Assembly (NCBI RefSeq): GCF_921293095.1
Contig: NC_060252.1
Coordinates: 2,728,001 to 2,792,000 of the forward strand
Reading direction: 5' to 3'
DNA: 64,000 nt
DNA from: Ischnura elegans
Lineage: Eukaryota; Arthropoda; Insecta; Odonata; Coenagrionidae
The position numbers and the translations under genes are program-made. The notes beneath the pieces were generated by a model. The model saw only the letters and a program-made list of their open reading frames with translations. It was not told the origin of the DNA and made no database searches. Shown one piece after another: positions 23,715-34,448 of the stretch (position 1 is its first letter; each line of letters starts with the position of its first letter).

Positions 23715-25711
23715 ATGATGTTCTTGTGTTTGTTCTAGCCAGAAACGTTGATGGCTTAATAATATTTGGGGACTTTAACATCAACTACTTAAAAGACTCA
23801 AGCATGAAAACTGATTTCCTAAATCTACTCAACTCCTTTGGTCTTCATGTTGTAAACACTGATCCCACAAGAATAACCCCACAATGTCAGTCCCTTCTAG
23901 ATTATTTCATTACGGACATTCCAACATCCAAGCTGGTGTGTAAGACTCTTAATACTGGCCTCTCAGATCACTTAGGCCTTAATGTATATATTGATTTTGG
24001 TAAAGCCACATGCAAACCCTCCCCAACATATTTAACTAAAAGACATTTTCATTATGACTCACAGACTGAATTCTCAGTCTACCTGGCACAGGAATCCTGG
24101 GATAATGTTTATGATGCTTCTGATGGTGATAGTAAGTTTAATGCTTTCTATAATGTTTTTGTAATGTACTTCAATTATGCATTTCCACCCAGAAAGACTA
24201 AGCAAAGGAAAACAGACAATACTCTAAAAATTTACTCTCCAGAGCTCATAGCTATGTCCAATCATGTTCGTACGCTTCACTCTCAAAGGAAATTGAATGA
24301 TCCAGCCTCACACCAAACATATCTAAAAGCAAGAAAGGAATTCAAGACCCTACTCTCTGCTACCAGAAAATCTCTAATAGATAATTACATAAAGAACTCT
24401 AGTAATGTAATAAAATCAACGTGGGATGTCATTGGGAATCTGACAAGAGCTTCCTCTCAGGAAAGTCACCCGACCTCTATGAAATTCAATGGCTTCAATG
24501 CCACAGAGCCTATGAGTATTGCTGACATGTTCAACACTTATTTTTGCAATATTGCTTCTCAGCTTACAGCTAACATACCATCACCCAGCACTAGCCAAAG
24601 TCATTCACTTCATGCAATGTTTCTCTATCCAACTGATTCCTCTGAGATTATAAAAACAATAAATTCTTTCGACAATAAATTTTCTGCTGGGCTTGATGAA
24701 ATCCCTATGCCTGTTTTAAAAACTGCCTCCAATCTCATTTCTATGCCCTTGGCTGATATAGTCAACTCATCCTTCTCTTCAGGTCAGTTCCCATCAGCTC
24801 TAAAATGTTCTCGTGTGCTCCCTGTTCACAAAAAAGGCTCTCGTAGTGAAGCTGATAACTACAGACCAATATCTATTTTGTCAGTTTTCTCCAAGCTATT
24901 TGAAAAATTATTTTATACACGACTGCTGGGCTATTTACTATCTTGCAACTCACTCTGTGACAACCAGCATGGCTTTAGACCTGGCAAATCCACTATCTCT
25001 GCCTCTTTTGAGCTAGTTGATAACATCTTACTTGGCCTAAATGACAAACTCCTAACTGTAGGAATTTTCTTTGACTTAACTAAGGCCTTTGACCTAATTG
25101 ATCATAGTATCCTAAAAAACAAGCTCATCACTCTTGGCATCACTGGTCCTGCCCTAAAATGGATTATGTCCTACTTAAGTGACAAACAACAAGTTGTTTG
25201 TTATCCATATAGATCCTCAACTATAAAATCTGGTCCCTTGAAACTAACCAGAGGTGTACCTCAAGGATCTCTCCTTGGTCCACTGCTTTTTTTACTTTTT
25301 ATTAATGACCTTCCGAATCACTTGTCACATGGTAGAACCATTCTTTATGCAGATGACACCTCCACCATTGTCACAGCCAAAAGTGCTCAACATTTGGTGG
25401 ACATCACTAATTTGACCATTAAGGAAATGCATCAGTGGTGTAAAAACAACAACCTCATTATTAATGAAGATAAAACTCTCTTCATACAATTCCTCATTAA
25501 AAGCTCTAACAAGAGAGTTCTTCTCCCTCATATTAATAATATTAATCACTCCACAAATGTAACTTCAACAAAGTTCCTGGGGTTCCTAATCTCAGATGGC
25601 CTCGATTGGTATCCTCATATTCAGGCCATAATCAATAAAATTTCTGTGGGTACTTATATGATCAGGAAATTATCTCCTATTGTGTCATTTGAAATCCTGA
25701 AAATGGTTTAA
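23711..25711 (+). CDS. LINE polyprotein: endonuclease C-part and reverse transcriptase
   Basis: This is 666 codons long. Endonuclease motifs GDFNINYL (~residue 22) and GLSDHLG (~88) come first. An RT follows with VLPVHKKGSRSEADNYRPIS (~372), FDLTKAFDLIDHS (catalytic Asp, ~450), RGVPQGSLLGPLLF (~517) and the catalytic YADDTSTIV (~548). A TKFLGFLISDG thumb motif lies near 625. The frame stops at 25711. Homologous C-terminal sequence continues with stops and shifts to about 26150. As EN and RT are in two frames, this copy is probably not active without the slipped bases. Confidence 0.9.
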   Translation: MNDVLVFVLARNVDGLIIFGDFNINYLKDSSMKTDFLNLLNSFGLHVVNTDPTRITPQCQSLLDYFITDIPTSKLVCKTLNTGLSDHLGLNVYIDFGKATCKPSPTYLTKRHFHYDSQTEFSVYLAQESWDNVYDASDGDSKFNAFYNVFVMYFNYAFPPRKTKQRKTDNTLKIYSPELIAMSNHVRTLHSQRKLNDPASHQTYLKARKEFKTLLSATRKSLIDNYIKNSSNVIKSTWDVIGNLTRASSQESHPTSMKFNGFNATEPMSIADMFNTYFCNIASQLTANIPSPSTSQSHSLHAMFLYPTDSSEIIKTINSFDNKFSAGLDEIPMPVLKTASNLISMPLADIVNSSFSSGQFPSALKCSRVLPVHKKGSRSEADNYRPISILSVFSKLFEKLFYTRLLGYLLSCNSLCDNQHGFRPGKSTISASFELVDNILLGLNDKLLTVGIFFDLTKAFDLIDHSILKNKLITLGITGPALKWIMSYLSDKQQVVCYPYRSSTIKSGPLKLTRGVPQGSLLGPLLFLLFINDLPNHLSHGRTILYADDTSTIVTAKSAQHLVDITNLTIKEMHQWCKNNNLIINEDKTLFIQFLIKSSNKRVLLPHINNINHSTNVTSTKFLGFLISDGLDWYPHIQAIINKISVGTYMIRKLSPIVSFEILKMV

Positions 25712-26599
25712 TATGCCAAAGTACATGCTCATATTTCCTATGGAATATTGCTTTGAGGAAATTCAACTGCTCAGAAAAAGGCAATTAAGACTATGCATCA
25801 AGTTCCTATCCGCACCCCTGGCAAGCCCCTCTTTGCTGCATCAAAATCCTAACACTCCCTTCTCTCTATATCCTGACATGTGCCAACTTTATTAAAGCAA
25901 ACCTTGATAAATTTCCTTCTAATGCCACCTTCCACCATCACCACACAAGATCAAGTAATCATATACACCACCAGCAGTACTCCAGCTCCCTCTGTTTAAA
26001 GGGTCCCAGGCATTCAGCCTCTGCTGTATTTAACAAAATCCCTGACGAAATAAAAGATTGCACCTCAATTTATGTATTTAAGAACAAGCTGAAACTTCTT
26101 CTCTCTAAAAAGTGCTATTACAGCATTTCCGAATATATGGAAGATAATTTGTAAATATGATAATCTCCATGATGCTAGTTGTGACATCTTATTTTGTCCA
26201 TACTATTGTATTGTACTTATTTATTTCATCAATTCTTATGTATTTAGAAATATTATTTTTATTGTTTCTATGCAAATTGTAAATCTTGATGACACATCAT
26301 CATTGTATTTTTATTTGATATTAGTATTAGCTTTTTTATGACGTAGCCATGCAATTGTACTATTGCCAATCGGTGAAATAAATTATTATTATTATTATTA
26401 TAGAATAGTAAACGTTTCGTAAATCGCATTGGATTTCTGATGCCACAGGCGACCTGGATCACTTTTTAAGCACGAGTTGTGACCAAAGTAATCATTATGA
26501 CTGCAGTACTTCAAAAACAGTCAAATTCATTTTGGATTCATTTCCAATGATATTCTTGCATGTCATGAGCAAATCGATACCGCGCACCTAATAGATATC

Positions 26600-27640
26600 G
26601 GGTTGGTTACTCAGGGAGTCAATGTACTTTTTCTTGACAAGAACAAAGTTAGAAGGGAAAGAGAAAGATTGCGCATGTCTCTTAGGAGGAATGTGGGAAC
26701 TGTTAAACTGCAAGCTCTTTACTTCGACGAGAGGAAAGACTCTGCTTTCATTTATAGTCAATCAAAGTGAAAAACAATAGGTGAGGAGCATGTAACTCTC
26801 GTTCAAGAGCCCGGTTCACGCTACTTATGGCATGTCACCCCATGTGTCAGCAAAGCTCTAAGATTCCATAACGAATTTTCTAGGGGAGGAAATGATCATT
26901 ATCAATGGACTCCAAGCAATTGTGTGCGATGGAACTGAGGTTAACACCGGAAGCCATGCCGGAGTAATCAGGAGAATGGAAATGGCCCTAAGAAGACCTT
27001 TGCATTGGTTTGTTTGCCTGCTTCATTGCAATGAACTATCGTTCAGAACCGTCAAAAGAACTGATGACCCTGGGAAAATTTGTTATCGAAGTTTACGCTC
27101 CAATGCGGTTTTCAATAAAATTGAGATAATATTGAACAGAAGTCCTGAAGTATATTATGAACATGATTCTTCTTATGAAATATATAAATAGAGACATCAA
27201 ATTACGCCGCTACTCTATGATTCAGGGAAATGTAATTTTGCTCACCCAGAGAATATTCCGCTTGCAATGTTAGCCGATGAACGCAGACAAATTTGTGCAA
27301 TGGCCATCACAAATACATTGAAATCGAGAGAAACTCAGCAGGAGGAATTGAGGAAATTCGAATTTTCCAAAGCTAACCTTTGATGACTCGGTCGGAAATC
27401 GAAACGTCGGCAGATATGGAGTTCCTGACCCGGCGGCGATCCCGAGAACTCTTCAATCAGTCCATTCGCCGGGAAAGCACAAAATCTTTCTAAACTTCGA
27501 TGCTCAAAATTATATGGACTTGGTTGACTGTGAACCAATTGAGGTAAATCAACCACCAATAGTAGCTGGGATGGCAAACAAAAACTTGGTAGACCTTGTT
27601 ACGGAAAGATCTGTATTAGAAGTACACTTTTCCCTGCCAT
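26600..27640 (+). pseudogene. Decayed copy of a repetitive arthropod ORF family
   Basis: Plus-strand frames in sequence give RREREREMSLRRN-like, EEHVTLVQEPGSRYLWHVTP, then (26892-27191) a stretch with AIVCDGTEVNTGSHAGVIRR and RRPLHWFVCLLHCNEL. A NIPLAMLADERRQICAMAIT segment and NFDAQNYMDLVDCEPIEVNQPP follow. I recall CDGT-VN-GG-VIR...PL-W-VC-LHANEL proteins as multi-copy uncharacterised ORFs in arthropod genomes, possibly transposon-borne, but I cannot name the family. Stops and shifts are scattered. 27378-27450 looks like an inserted foreign piece (see finding). Confidence 0.55.
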
Positions 27641-28700
27641 ACACAAGCAGTTGAAAGGGCGGTACAAATGATAATGTTAATATCAAAATCCGTGTGCAGT
27701 ATAGAACGCAGGCATGGATGGGCATTATCGTGCATAATAGAGGGATAATAATAATAGAAAAGAATATTTTTCTCAGTAATTTATGTGCTTTCACAATCGT
27801 GTCCTTCGAAAGGTTGGCTGGGGGGACACGGGTGGAACTCGATGGTAGCCTCTTCCTCGTGGTGAGTTCTGGGTAGTTTCTTTACGAAACTAGCAGAGAG
27901 CTACTAAGAGAAATGCTTAGTGTTCAGGTTCTGTTTTTTCTCAGCCTTGGCTGAATTTCTTGTTGAAAATAGCTCCACAGGTACGTTATTCGTCATTATG
28001 ATTGATGTTAAATTCAAATAATTTACCTTATTATTACTTTTTGTGGGATTATTTACTACCATATGATGACTTATTTAATAAGAAATGAAATTCAATCGAA
28101 ATAAATATTATTTTACCTGTAATTTAGCCCCCAAAATGGAGTTTTAGAAATGTAGGCAAAAATGAGATGTGTTGTGCGGGTGGTCTATACTCTAATTTTG
28201 TTGTTAATTCATAGACATTTTTTTAACCATAGATTTTGTCAAAAAAACTTCAAATTTCATTTTCATAAACTATAAACATGTATCCACTCTTTGATATTAT
28301 CCATTATCCCATATTTTTATAACATTCGTCTTCATAGCCGTTTGATTCTGAAATCAGCCTGATTTTTCGCAAAATTTTAAACTTTAGAGCTCGGGCGGCA
28401 GTGGTTAATATTATCCGATTTGAAAAAAAATTTGTGTGCGAGATCCTTATATCATTTCGCAACTTTCCCGCATAGGGCAAATTTGATCAGGAAAAAAAAC
28501 CTTTTTTCGGCCCACCCTAACGCACGCATCTTCTTTCTTCGCATCACCATTTCCATTTTTAATGCTCCCTGCATGAACTTATTTCTGAAAGTTTTAGGAA
28601 AGTAGTAGTCAAAATATATTTCTGTCTGGAGAGTTTTTGAGTAGTTTTGACTTCTTCCACTCTTACTAAGTATTGTGTCACTGAATACACATCAGAGAGG

Positions 28701-28920
28701 CAAGGGCGTACCCAGGATCAAAACTAGGAGGGGGACGAGGGGGAAGCCATGCTTGCTCAAGTTATAGGTAAGATTTAAGCATGGAAGAGGTGAATGAAAC
28801 CAACATTTTAAGGAAACTGTAACAGCTCTTTATTAGTTTTTTTTTAATTATTTGCTAGAAAACATATTATTTTCCATAAAGAAATTTGCAATTTTTGCTT
28901 CTAAGGTGGGGTCCTTCAGC
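28701..28920. mobile_element. MITE, hAT-like, GGGCGTACCCAGG end
   Basis: It starts GCAAGGGCGTACCCAGGATC and matches the copy at 38161-38403 in reverse orientation almost throughout, including the central AAGAGCTGTTACAGTTTCCT stretch (reversed here). The right terminus is missing or diverged, so this is a truncated copy in SAAL1-like intron 2. Confidence 0.7.
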
Positions 28921-29506
28921 TCCCCTCCTCAACACATTTGCTGCGGATCTCCCCAGGTTCAGACTGCCCACAGTGGGACCCACTCTCTCTTAGGCTTGCC
29001 TTCCAGCCACTACCCCCCTCTGGGACCTTCAGCCGATGGGATTGGGTGGAGGGGACGTGGAGGAAAATGTCACTGCTGCTGGGGACGCCCTTTTCTGTGA
29101 GTGGATCGTGAATATGGCATGCGTCCACTGCCAGGACTCATTCACTGTCATCCAGGGACTATGCTAGAGGCTGCTGCCCTTCCAGTGCAGCGCCTCTACA
29201 ATGGGCTTTCAACGTGGCCTTCAAAACTCTTTTTGAGGGCTAAAATGTGTCTAGTACTTCATGTGGCGATGCAACGACTTAAGAAGACCTTACTTTTAAG
29301 TTTACCCTCGTATTACTCTTGTACTCCGTTCCTTGAAATTGTTCCTCAGTACATATTCTACAGGATGTCATAGAACCAATGGCAGGGCATTCAGGCATCA
29401 ATTTTAACGATGTGAAAACAATGCAAATTAAAGGTTGAAATAAAAATTAACTAAGGTTAAAAATGATCTGGATATTTTCATAAAGACCTTTTGAAACCAC
29501 CATGTT

Positions 29507-30410
29507 TTGCGATGTGGAAAGCAAGGGGAAACCACCACAGTAACATCCCGAGGAGTCGCAGCAACTCCACTGACTTTATATCATGACATGATGGAGTGCT
29601 CTCGAGTAAAATATTCTGGAGGTAGAATAGTCCCACATTCAGATCTCCGAGCGGTGGAGGCTACTCGAGAGGGTACACCGATCAAATGTGATAGAATGTT
29701 AATGACAGGAACATGGAAACGTTAGATCGCTTTGCACCTGCGGTATGTTGGGAAACTAGAAGGTGTGGAGATGTGAAGAATGAACCTCAACATATTAGTC
29801 ATCAACGAAATGAAGAGGCCTGAAGTGGGAGACTTTTTGGAGTTGAAGCTACAGAATGATACATACAGGATCAATAAATAGTTATACTGGAGTAAGGATA
29901 ATACTTAGTAAGAGCGCCGGGAAACATTTTATAAGTTATCTGCAGTTTAATGAAAGGATAGCAAGGGTGAAGATAGAAACTAAACCTGTAGCTACTGTAG
30001 TGAAGCAGGTTTACATGCCTAAATCAATTTATGAAGTAGAAGATGGAGATATAAAGGAAGTAATCAAGCGGGTAAGATGGGAAGAAAATCTAAATATTTT
30101 AGGTGACTGGAATGCCATCGTCGGCAAATGTGAAAACAGAATGATAACTGAGAAATATGGATTAGGAAACTGAAATGAAAGAGGAGAAAGGCTACTCAAA
30201 TTCTGCACTGAACAGAGGCTAGTGGATGCCAACACTTTCGAAAAATTTCATTTGAAGAAGATACACGTTGAAAATACTGAGAGACGTAAGAAGATTCCAA
30301 ATCGACTACATTATAGGGAAATAAAGATTCAGGAACCAAGTGAAGGAATGCAAAAGCTACCCCATGGCAGATATCGACGGTGACCATAACTTAGTGAAGA
30401 TGAAATGCCA
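29507..30410 (+). pseudogene. RTE-like LINE endonuclease fragment
   Basis: Broken plus frames read, in order, SREKV-like leader, NLNILVINEMKRPEVGDF, YTGVRIILSKSAGKHFISYL with RIARVKIETKPVATVVKQVYMP (29856-30173) and LGDWNAIVGKCE. ERGERLLKFCTEQRLVDANTF and an IDYI...DGDHNLVKMKC end follow. These are the successive motifs of an apurinic-type LINE endonuclease; GDWN replaces the usual GDFN. No RT follows, so only the N-terminal part of the element survives. Confidence 0.8.
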
Positions 30411-31482
30411 CCTAAAATTGAAAAAGTTGAAGAAATCCATTTACATATCCCCATTGCTTAAACAATGTTAGTTATTGTTATGAAATAGTAAATTAACGAT
30501 ATTCAAAAACAATATTTGGTTTAAACAAGCACTGATAATCCAATAAGCTGACCGTCAATACTAAGACAGGGTTACAGGGTCTAGTGCAGTGACTGGGGAA
30601 ATTGGCGGGCAGCCCTTGCATTGAGTACTTAGGGTCCCAAATTGGAGGGCAACTCCACCCCATAAAAGAGTTCTATGCAGAGAGGTTTAAAATATTCTTC
30701 TGCTACTTGTAGCATGGGAAACGTTTTCCTCCCATAGAGTTAATTTCTTGGACCCCACAAGGACGAGGGTCCTTTCCACACAGGTACAGCAGGAAGGGAC
30801 CAAGGTATGGCCTCCACACAATCGAAACCAACCAGGAAAAATAATGTGATGTGAACAACAGAAAATTGCACTAAAATAGAAATTATTCAAGCAGCACAAT
30901 AGCACAAATCGGAATTTTTTGGTTATCCAAATAAATGAGGTAAAGTTTCATTAAATGAGAGTTTTGGAACAGCACATACGTGATATACTGTAGGCCAATT
31001 ATTTAAAATTCTAAGGCTTCTTGAGCATCGACCACATCAGTCATGCAAAGTTTGAGATGACCTACCTAAAATATGACAAGTGAAAAGGCTCTCTTATTTC
31101 CCAAAACTGTTCCCCAAATCCTCTCGACCAATAGAAGTCGTTGCTCTATCTAAGAAATGGGTATTGACCATCCTGCAAGGCCTTTCCTTCTCGCATATCC
31201 AGTTTGGGGACAGAGAGAGGTACGCAGCCACCAAAGTCTCGCTGGTGTTGGAGCCACTAGCCGAGCTCTTAGCCCGGTGGTTCATTTTGTAATTATTTGT
31301 TCAATTAAATTAGGTAATTAATGATTTATATAATTAAATTTTGGCGGGGGAAGCTTCCCCTGGGTACATGCTTCATTACAATGAAAAAGCAAAACTTCTT
31401 CATTGAACTCAAGACTCTTTTGGGTGCATTGGGTGATGATATGACACAAGAAAATTATACAATCTATATAATTACAACTCAC

Positions 31483-31659
31483 AATTAACCGGGGAGAGCC
31501 ACTAAATTTTAATACGTCCATTATGATATCCAACGCGTTGTGGTCCATGAGATATTTTGCTACGTCCGGCTCAATCGTCATGTCCCATAATAGGCCTAGA
31601 TCACCTTCAAGATCAGATTCCAAGCGATAGTCGTCAGAACTGGTATAGTCCATGTACTT
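31483..31659 (-). CDS. SAAL1: SAAL1-like protein, exon 2
   Basis: This phase-0 exon of 59 codons lies between a TTACAG acceptor (from 31660) and a consensus GTGAGT donor (31477-31482). After an acidic segment it contains LLWDMTIEPDVAKYLMDHNA and then LDIIMDVLKFSGSPRLI. Vertebrate SAAL1 has [37 protein letters not shown] in the same place, which is the first armadillo-like helical pair. Splicing to exon 3 gives SPRLI-EIMVGILG, matching the family across the junction. Confidence 0.92.
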
Positions 31660-31756
31660 CTGTAACGTTTACAAAAAAAGTGTATGTTATAAATCTCACA
31701 CGATAGCAATGTGGAAGAAAATATAATTCAACATAGTAAAGGTAAAACATCTATAC

Positions 31757-31876
31757 CTCCGAAAGCTTAATTAGAGTTTTCAAGACCCAGCGTTCACTAT
31801 ACATCGTATTCCCAATAGCATCGCCCTTAATTTTGTCAGCCTCCTCTTGCATACCACTCGGCAGCGTAGGATTCAT
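31757..31876 (-). CDS. SAAL1: SAAL1-like protein, exon 1 (start codon)
   Basis: The first coding exon is 40 codons from ATG at 31874-31876 to a GTATAG donor at 31751-31756. It encodes a short leader, then GDAIGNTMYSERWVLKTLIK. The family's conserved N-terminal motif is GDCIGSTVYSKHWLFGVLSGLI. It is phase 0, and a 97-bp intron separates it from exon 2. This start was chosen because it gives a leader of family-like length directly before the conserved IGNTMYSERW motif. The promoter region beyond 31876 shows no obvious core element. Confidence 0.88.
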
Positions 31877-33045
31877 CCTGAAAAAGCTTTATGACGACAA
31901 CTAAAACTCGATTCTATATACAAAAATCCAAAACAGCAAGATGCGTACAGTAGTGCGTGAAAGTCTTTCAAAGGAACGCCTGGGAAAAAATTTCAGGAGG
32001 TTCAAATGGACTATTTATCTGCAAGAACAGAGGACAGGGCCTAAACCTTGGACAGGACACTTGCAAAAAACGTGATGTCCTCGGTGCCATCCTCCTATCT
32101 TCTCTCCACTACTTTTCTCCGCGAGGAAATTTAAATTCACACAGTTCCATTGTAACATGAAAGAATCGGCAATTAGAAATACGCAAAGCAAACAGTGTCT
32201 CCTTCGATGAATGAGGGTGAAACTGGTGCAACTTGAGCCTCGTTAAGCCAAACACAAACATTTAAGATAATCTCTAATCTCCGTTTGCATGTTGGGGCTA
32301 GACTATTTCAAATATATCACTATATGCTTCAAGTCTCCAGTAGACTATGCTTCACTAAGCACCAAAGATTCTAAGCACCAAGCACATTCTCCCCTTCCCA
32401 CTGATCAAGTGAAAGAAACACACAAACCACCAGCTTCATATTTTGTTGATTTAACTGGATCTAATATTGGACTGGATTTGGATTCAACTGGATTAAATAT
32501 TGTCCGAGTAGGAATATTCAATATTCATAAATATATATTCGAGATGCTCCTCTCTACAACCGTTACCCAATCCCAAAACTTCCACATCTAAAGATGTTGC
32601 GAAATTGCTACGAGAACGGAAACGATTGCCACGCCCCCAACATTGTACTAAAATCGCATACATTTTTCCCGCTCAAGTTCTCAAGCCTCACAAGACTACT
32701 TATTTTTCGCTCGGGCATCCATTTTTACGTTAGGCATTATTATTAGGCACAATTAGGTATTTAGGGGGAGGGGGTCAAGCCGATTCTCACGTGGAGGAGA
32801 GGGGGTGTCCTGGCAAACATCACGTAATTTTTTTTCCGCAAGAAACAAGTGTAAAAAGTAATTCTAGACTACGATCAGTAATCTTATGCTAGCCTTAGGT
32901 AATCTCAAATAAAAATAATTAAACAATTTCTCAAAAAAAGAAATCCAAGGCAATGAAGCATAGATTATCAAATCCTGAAAGTACGCATTTTGAACAATTT
33001 CACGGTAGAGGGAGGGGGTCGAGCCAAGTCTCACTATTGGCAAAT
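31877..33045. other. 5' flank of the SAAL1-like gene
   Basis: AT-rich DNA with no supported gene. It should contain the promoter of the SAAL1-like gene, but no clear TATA or initiator could be assigned. The plus frames at 31957-32160 and 32289-32591 match nothing known. Confidence 0.4.
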
Positions 33046-33047
33046 GG

Positions 33048-33300
33048 AAGGAAATCCAGGTGGCAGCACTAAGTTAGGTGTCATGGCCGAATAGGGAGGA
33101 TCGCCCACTTTAGTACGTTTGTTTGTGTGGAACGATAACCTGCGAATACCCGAGTTTTATGTTCTTATTGAAAGCGTCATTGTTCTTATTGACAATTGCA
33201 TCTGGAAGGGAATCCAGGTGACAGCACTAAATTAGGTGTCATGGCCGAATATGGAGGATCGGATGCATTTGTACGCTTGTTCGTGTGAAACGTTAGCCGG
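33048..33300. repeat. Diverged tandem duplication, ~158-bp spacing
   Basis: A segment with AATCCAGGTG, CAGCACTAA, TTAGGTGTCATGGCCGAATA and GGAGGATCG occurs at about 33050-33105. It recurs 158 bp later at about 33208-33263 with a few substitutions. The downstream TTTGTACG(T/C)TTGTTTGTGTG parts also correspond. A third, reversed and more diverged relative ending in CCGATCCTCCAT lies at about 34880-34960. Confidence 0.85.
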
Positions 33301-33336
33301 CCAGCACTATACCGTTTAGCCGAATATCAATGGCAT

Positions 33337-33535
33337 CAGGGGCGGATCCAGGATTTTTTTCTGGGAGGGGCACAAGCAAGGCCGTATCCAGGATTTTGTT
33401 CTGGGTGGGGCACAAGGATACCTCGTAATACAAAACGAATGCAATGATAATGGGACCGTATTAAAAATCTTGCATATTTTTGAGGGTCTGGGGGGGGCAC
33501 GTGCCCCAGTGCCCCCCCCCCTGGATCCGCCTATG
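33337..33535. mobile_element. hAT-type MITE, 8-bp TSD
   Basis: The 8-bp repeat AATGGCAT lies at 33329-33336 and 33536-33543. The ends read CAGGGGCGGATCCAG and, reversed, CATAGGCGGATCCAG. It is 199 bp and non-coding. The 8-bp duplication supports hAT mobilisation. The related short element at 45308-45478 also has a GGATCCA terminal core. Confidence 0.88.
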
Positions 33536-33959
33536 AATGGCATTATGATGAAAAACTTAGAAGGAAAAGTTCATGAGCAACAAAATGTGCGGTGTTTATG
33601 ATTGCACCGACTAGTGTGAGACAAAAGCTATCTCTCTACATAGATTCCGCAACACACCTAATTTGGGAAAGAAGTGGGAGCACGTCATGAGAATTGGCAA
33701 GAGTGAGCTAGCATGCTAGTTTTATTTAAGAAAAAAACAAGAATGGGTCATAGAGAAACATATGAAGGCATGACACCTTCATTGTATCATTTAATGCCTA
33801 CTTAAAAATTGTTTGCGTAAGTATGGAGGTGTCAGAGGATGAGATGCAGACGGAAAGAAGGTTGAACAAACTTGCAATAACTATCAATGAATTTTCAGAT
33901 ATCCAATAAGCCAGGAAAGTTAAGGTTGGGGAAATGATTCGAATCGTGACAACTGAGAA

Positions 33960-34430
33960 TTATATGAATATTCCCGGCCGACTACCCACCAATTGCCGGG
34001 GCTAAGTCTGCTTGAGACAAGTAATTTCTCCCAAAGTCGCACAAACTTTTCCCAGGCGATCCCCCCCACGATCGCCGCCACATCTTCCGCCCGGGGGCCG
34101 GTCAAAACCGGGTCGGCCCTTAAAACATCTGTCTCTTTCTCATTCAATAACTAGGCCCTGCTCTTCCGAATACGATGCGGTACGAAACCCCGACGTTTCT
34201 AAGGCCTGCGTGCTTCGTTGGGTTAAAGGATTTCTCGAGTCGCTTTGCCCAAATGGCCAAAATTCCGGGGCCGAGGCACGGAGACCCTCGCGCGACCCGT
34301 CTCGCCACTTCCCCATCGATCTTCGCTAGCCGGTGGGAGTCGAGTGACTCCACATAGCAGTCAAAACGCCAATGCAAGGGGAATTCCACTCACGACCACA
34401 CCGACGTCGAATTCCCTTAAGAAGAATAGA
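33960..34430. other. GC/CpG-rich patch of unknown origin
   Basis: This stretch is clearly GC- and CpG-rich relative to its surroundings and has open frames on both strands (for example minus 34144-34389 and plus 34012-34329). I considered rRNA, a retroelement gag and a CpG-island promoter, and could confirm none. It may be a fragment of a GC-rich repeat or foreign DNA. Confidence 0.4.
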
Positions 34431-34448
34431 TTATTGAGGACGGATGGC

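Larger units (their letters stand above)
23290..26401 (+). mobile_element. CR1/Jockey-group LINE with ATT-repeat tail
   Basis: The element has EN-RT order and a 3' UTR (about 26160-26380) ending AATAAATTATTATTATTATTA. The coding part is long and open for 666 codons except for one dinucleotide shift near 23670 and several lesions after 25711. The tail type and RT motifs suit the CR1/L2/Jockey assemblage, and I cannot place it more finely. No gag-like ORF1 was identified upstream, so it may be 5'-truncated at about 23.1-23.3 kb. It lies antisense within SAAL1-like intron 2. Confidence 0.9.
22507..31482 (-). other. SAAL1-like intron 2
   Basis: This intron of nearly 9 kb runs from a consensus GTGAGT donor (31477-31482) to the exon 3 acceptor. 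It contains a CR1/Jockey-like LINE, a decayed repetitive ORF, a MITE and an RTE-like endonuclease fragment. 22728-23290, 27650-28690 and 30410-31480 show nothing recognisable. Confidence 0.75.

Noticed and set aside
33960-34430. Fragment of rRNA gene
   Set aside because: High GC and phrases such as GAATTCCCTTAAG prompted the idea, but no conserved rRNA block could be matched in order.
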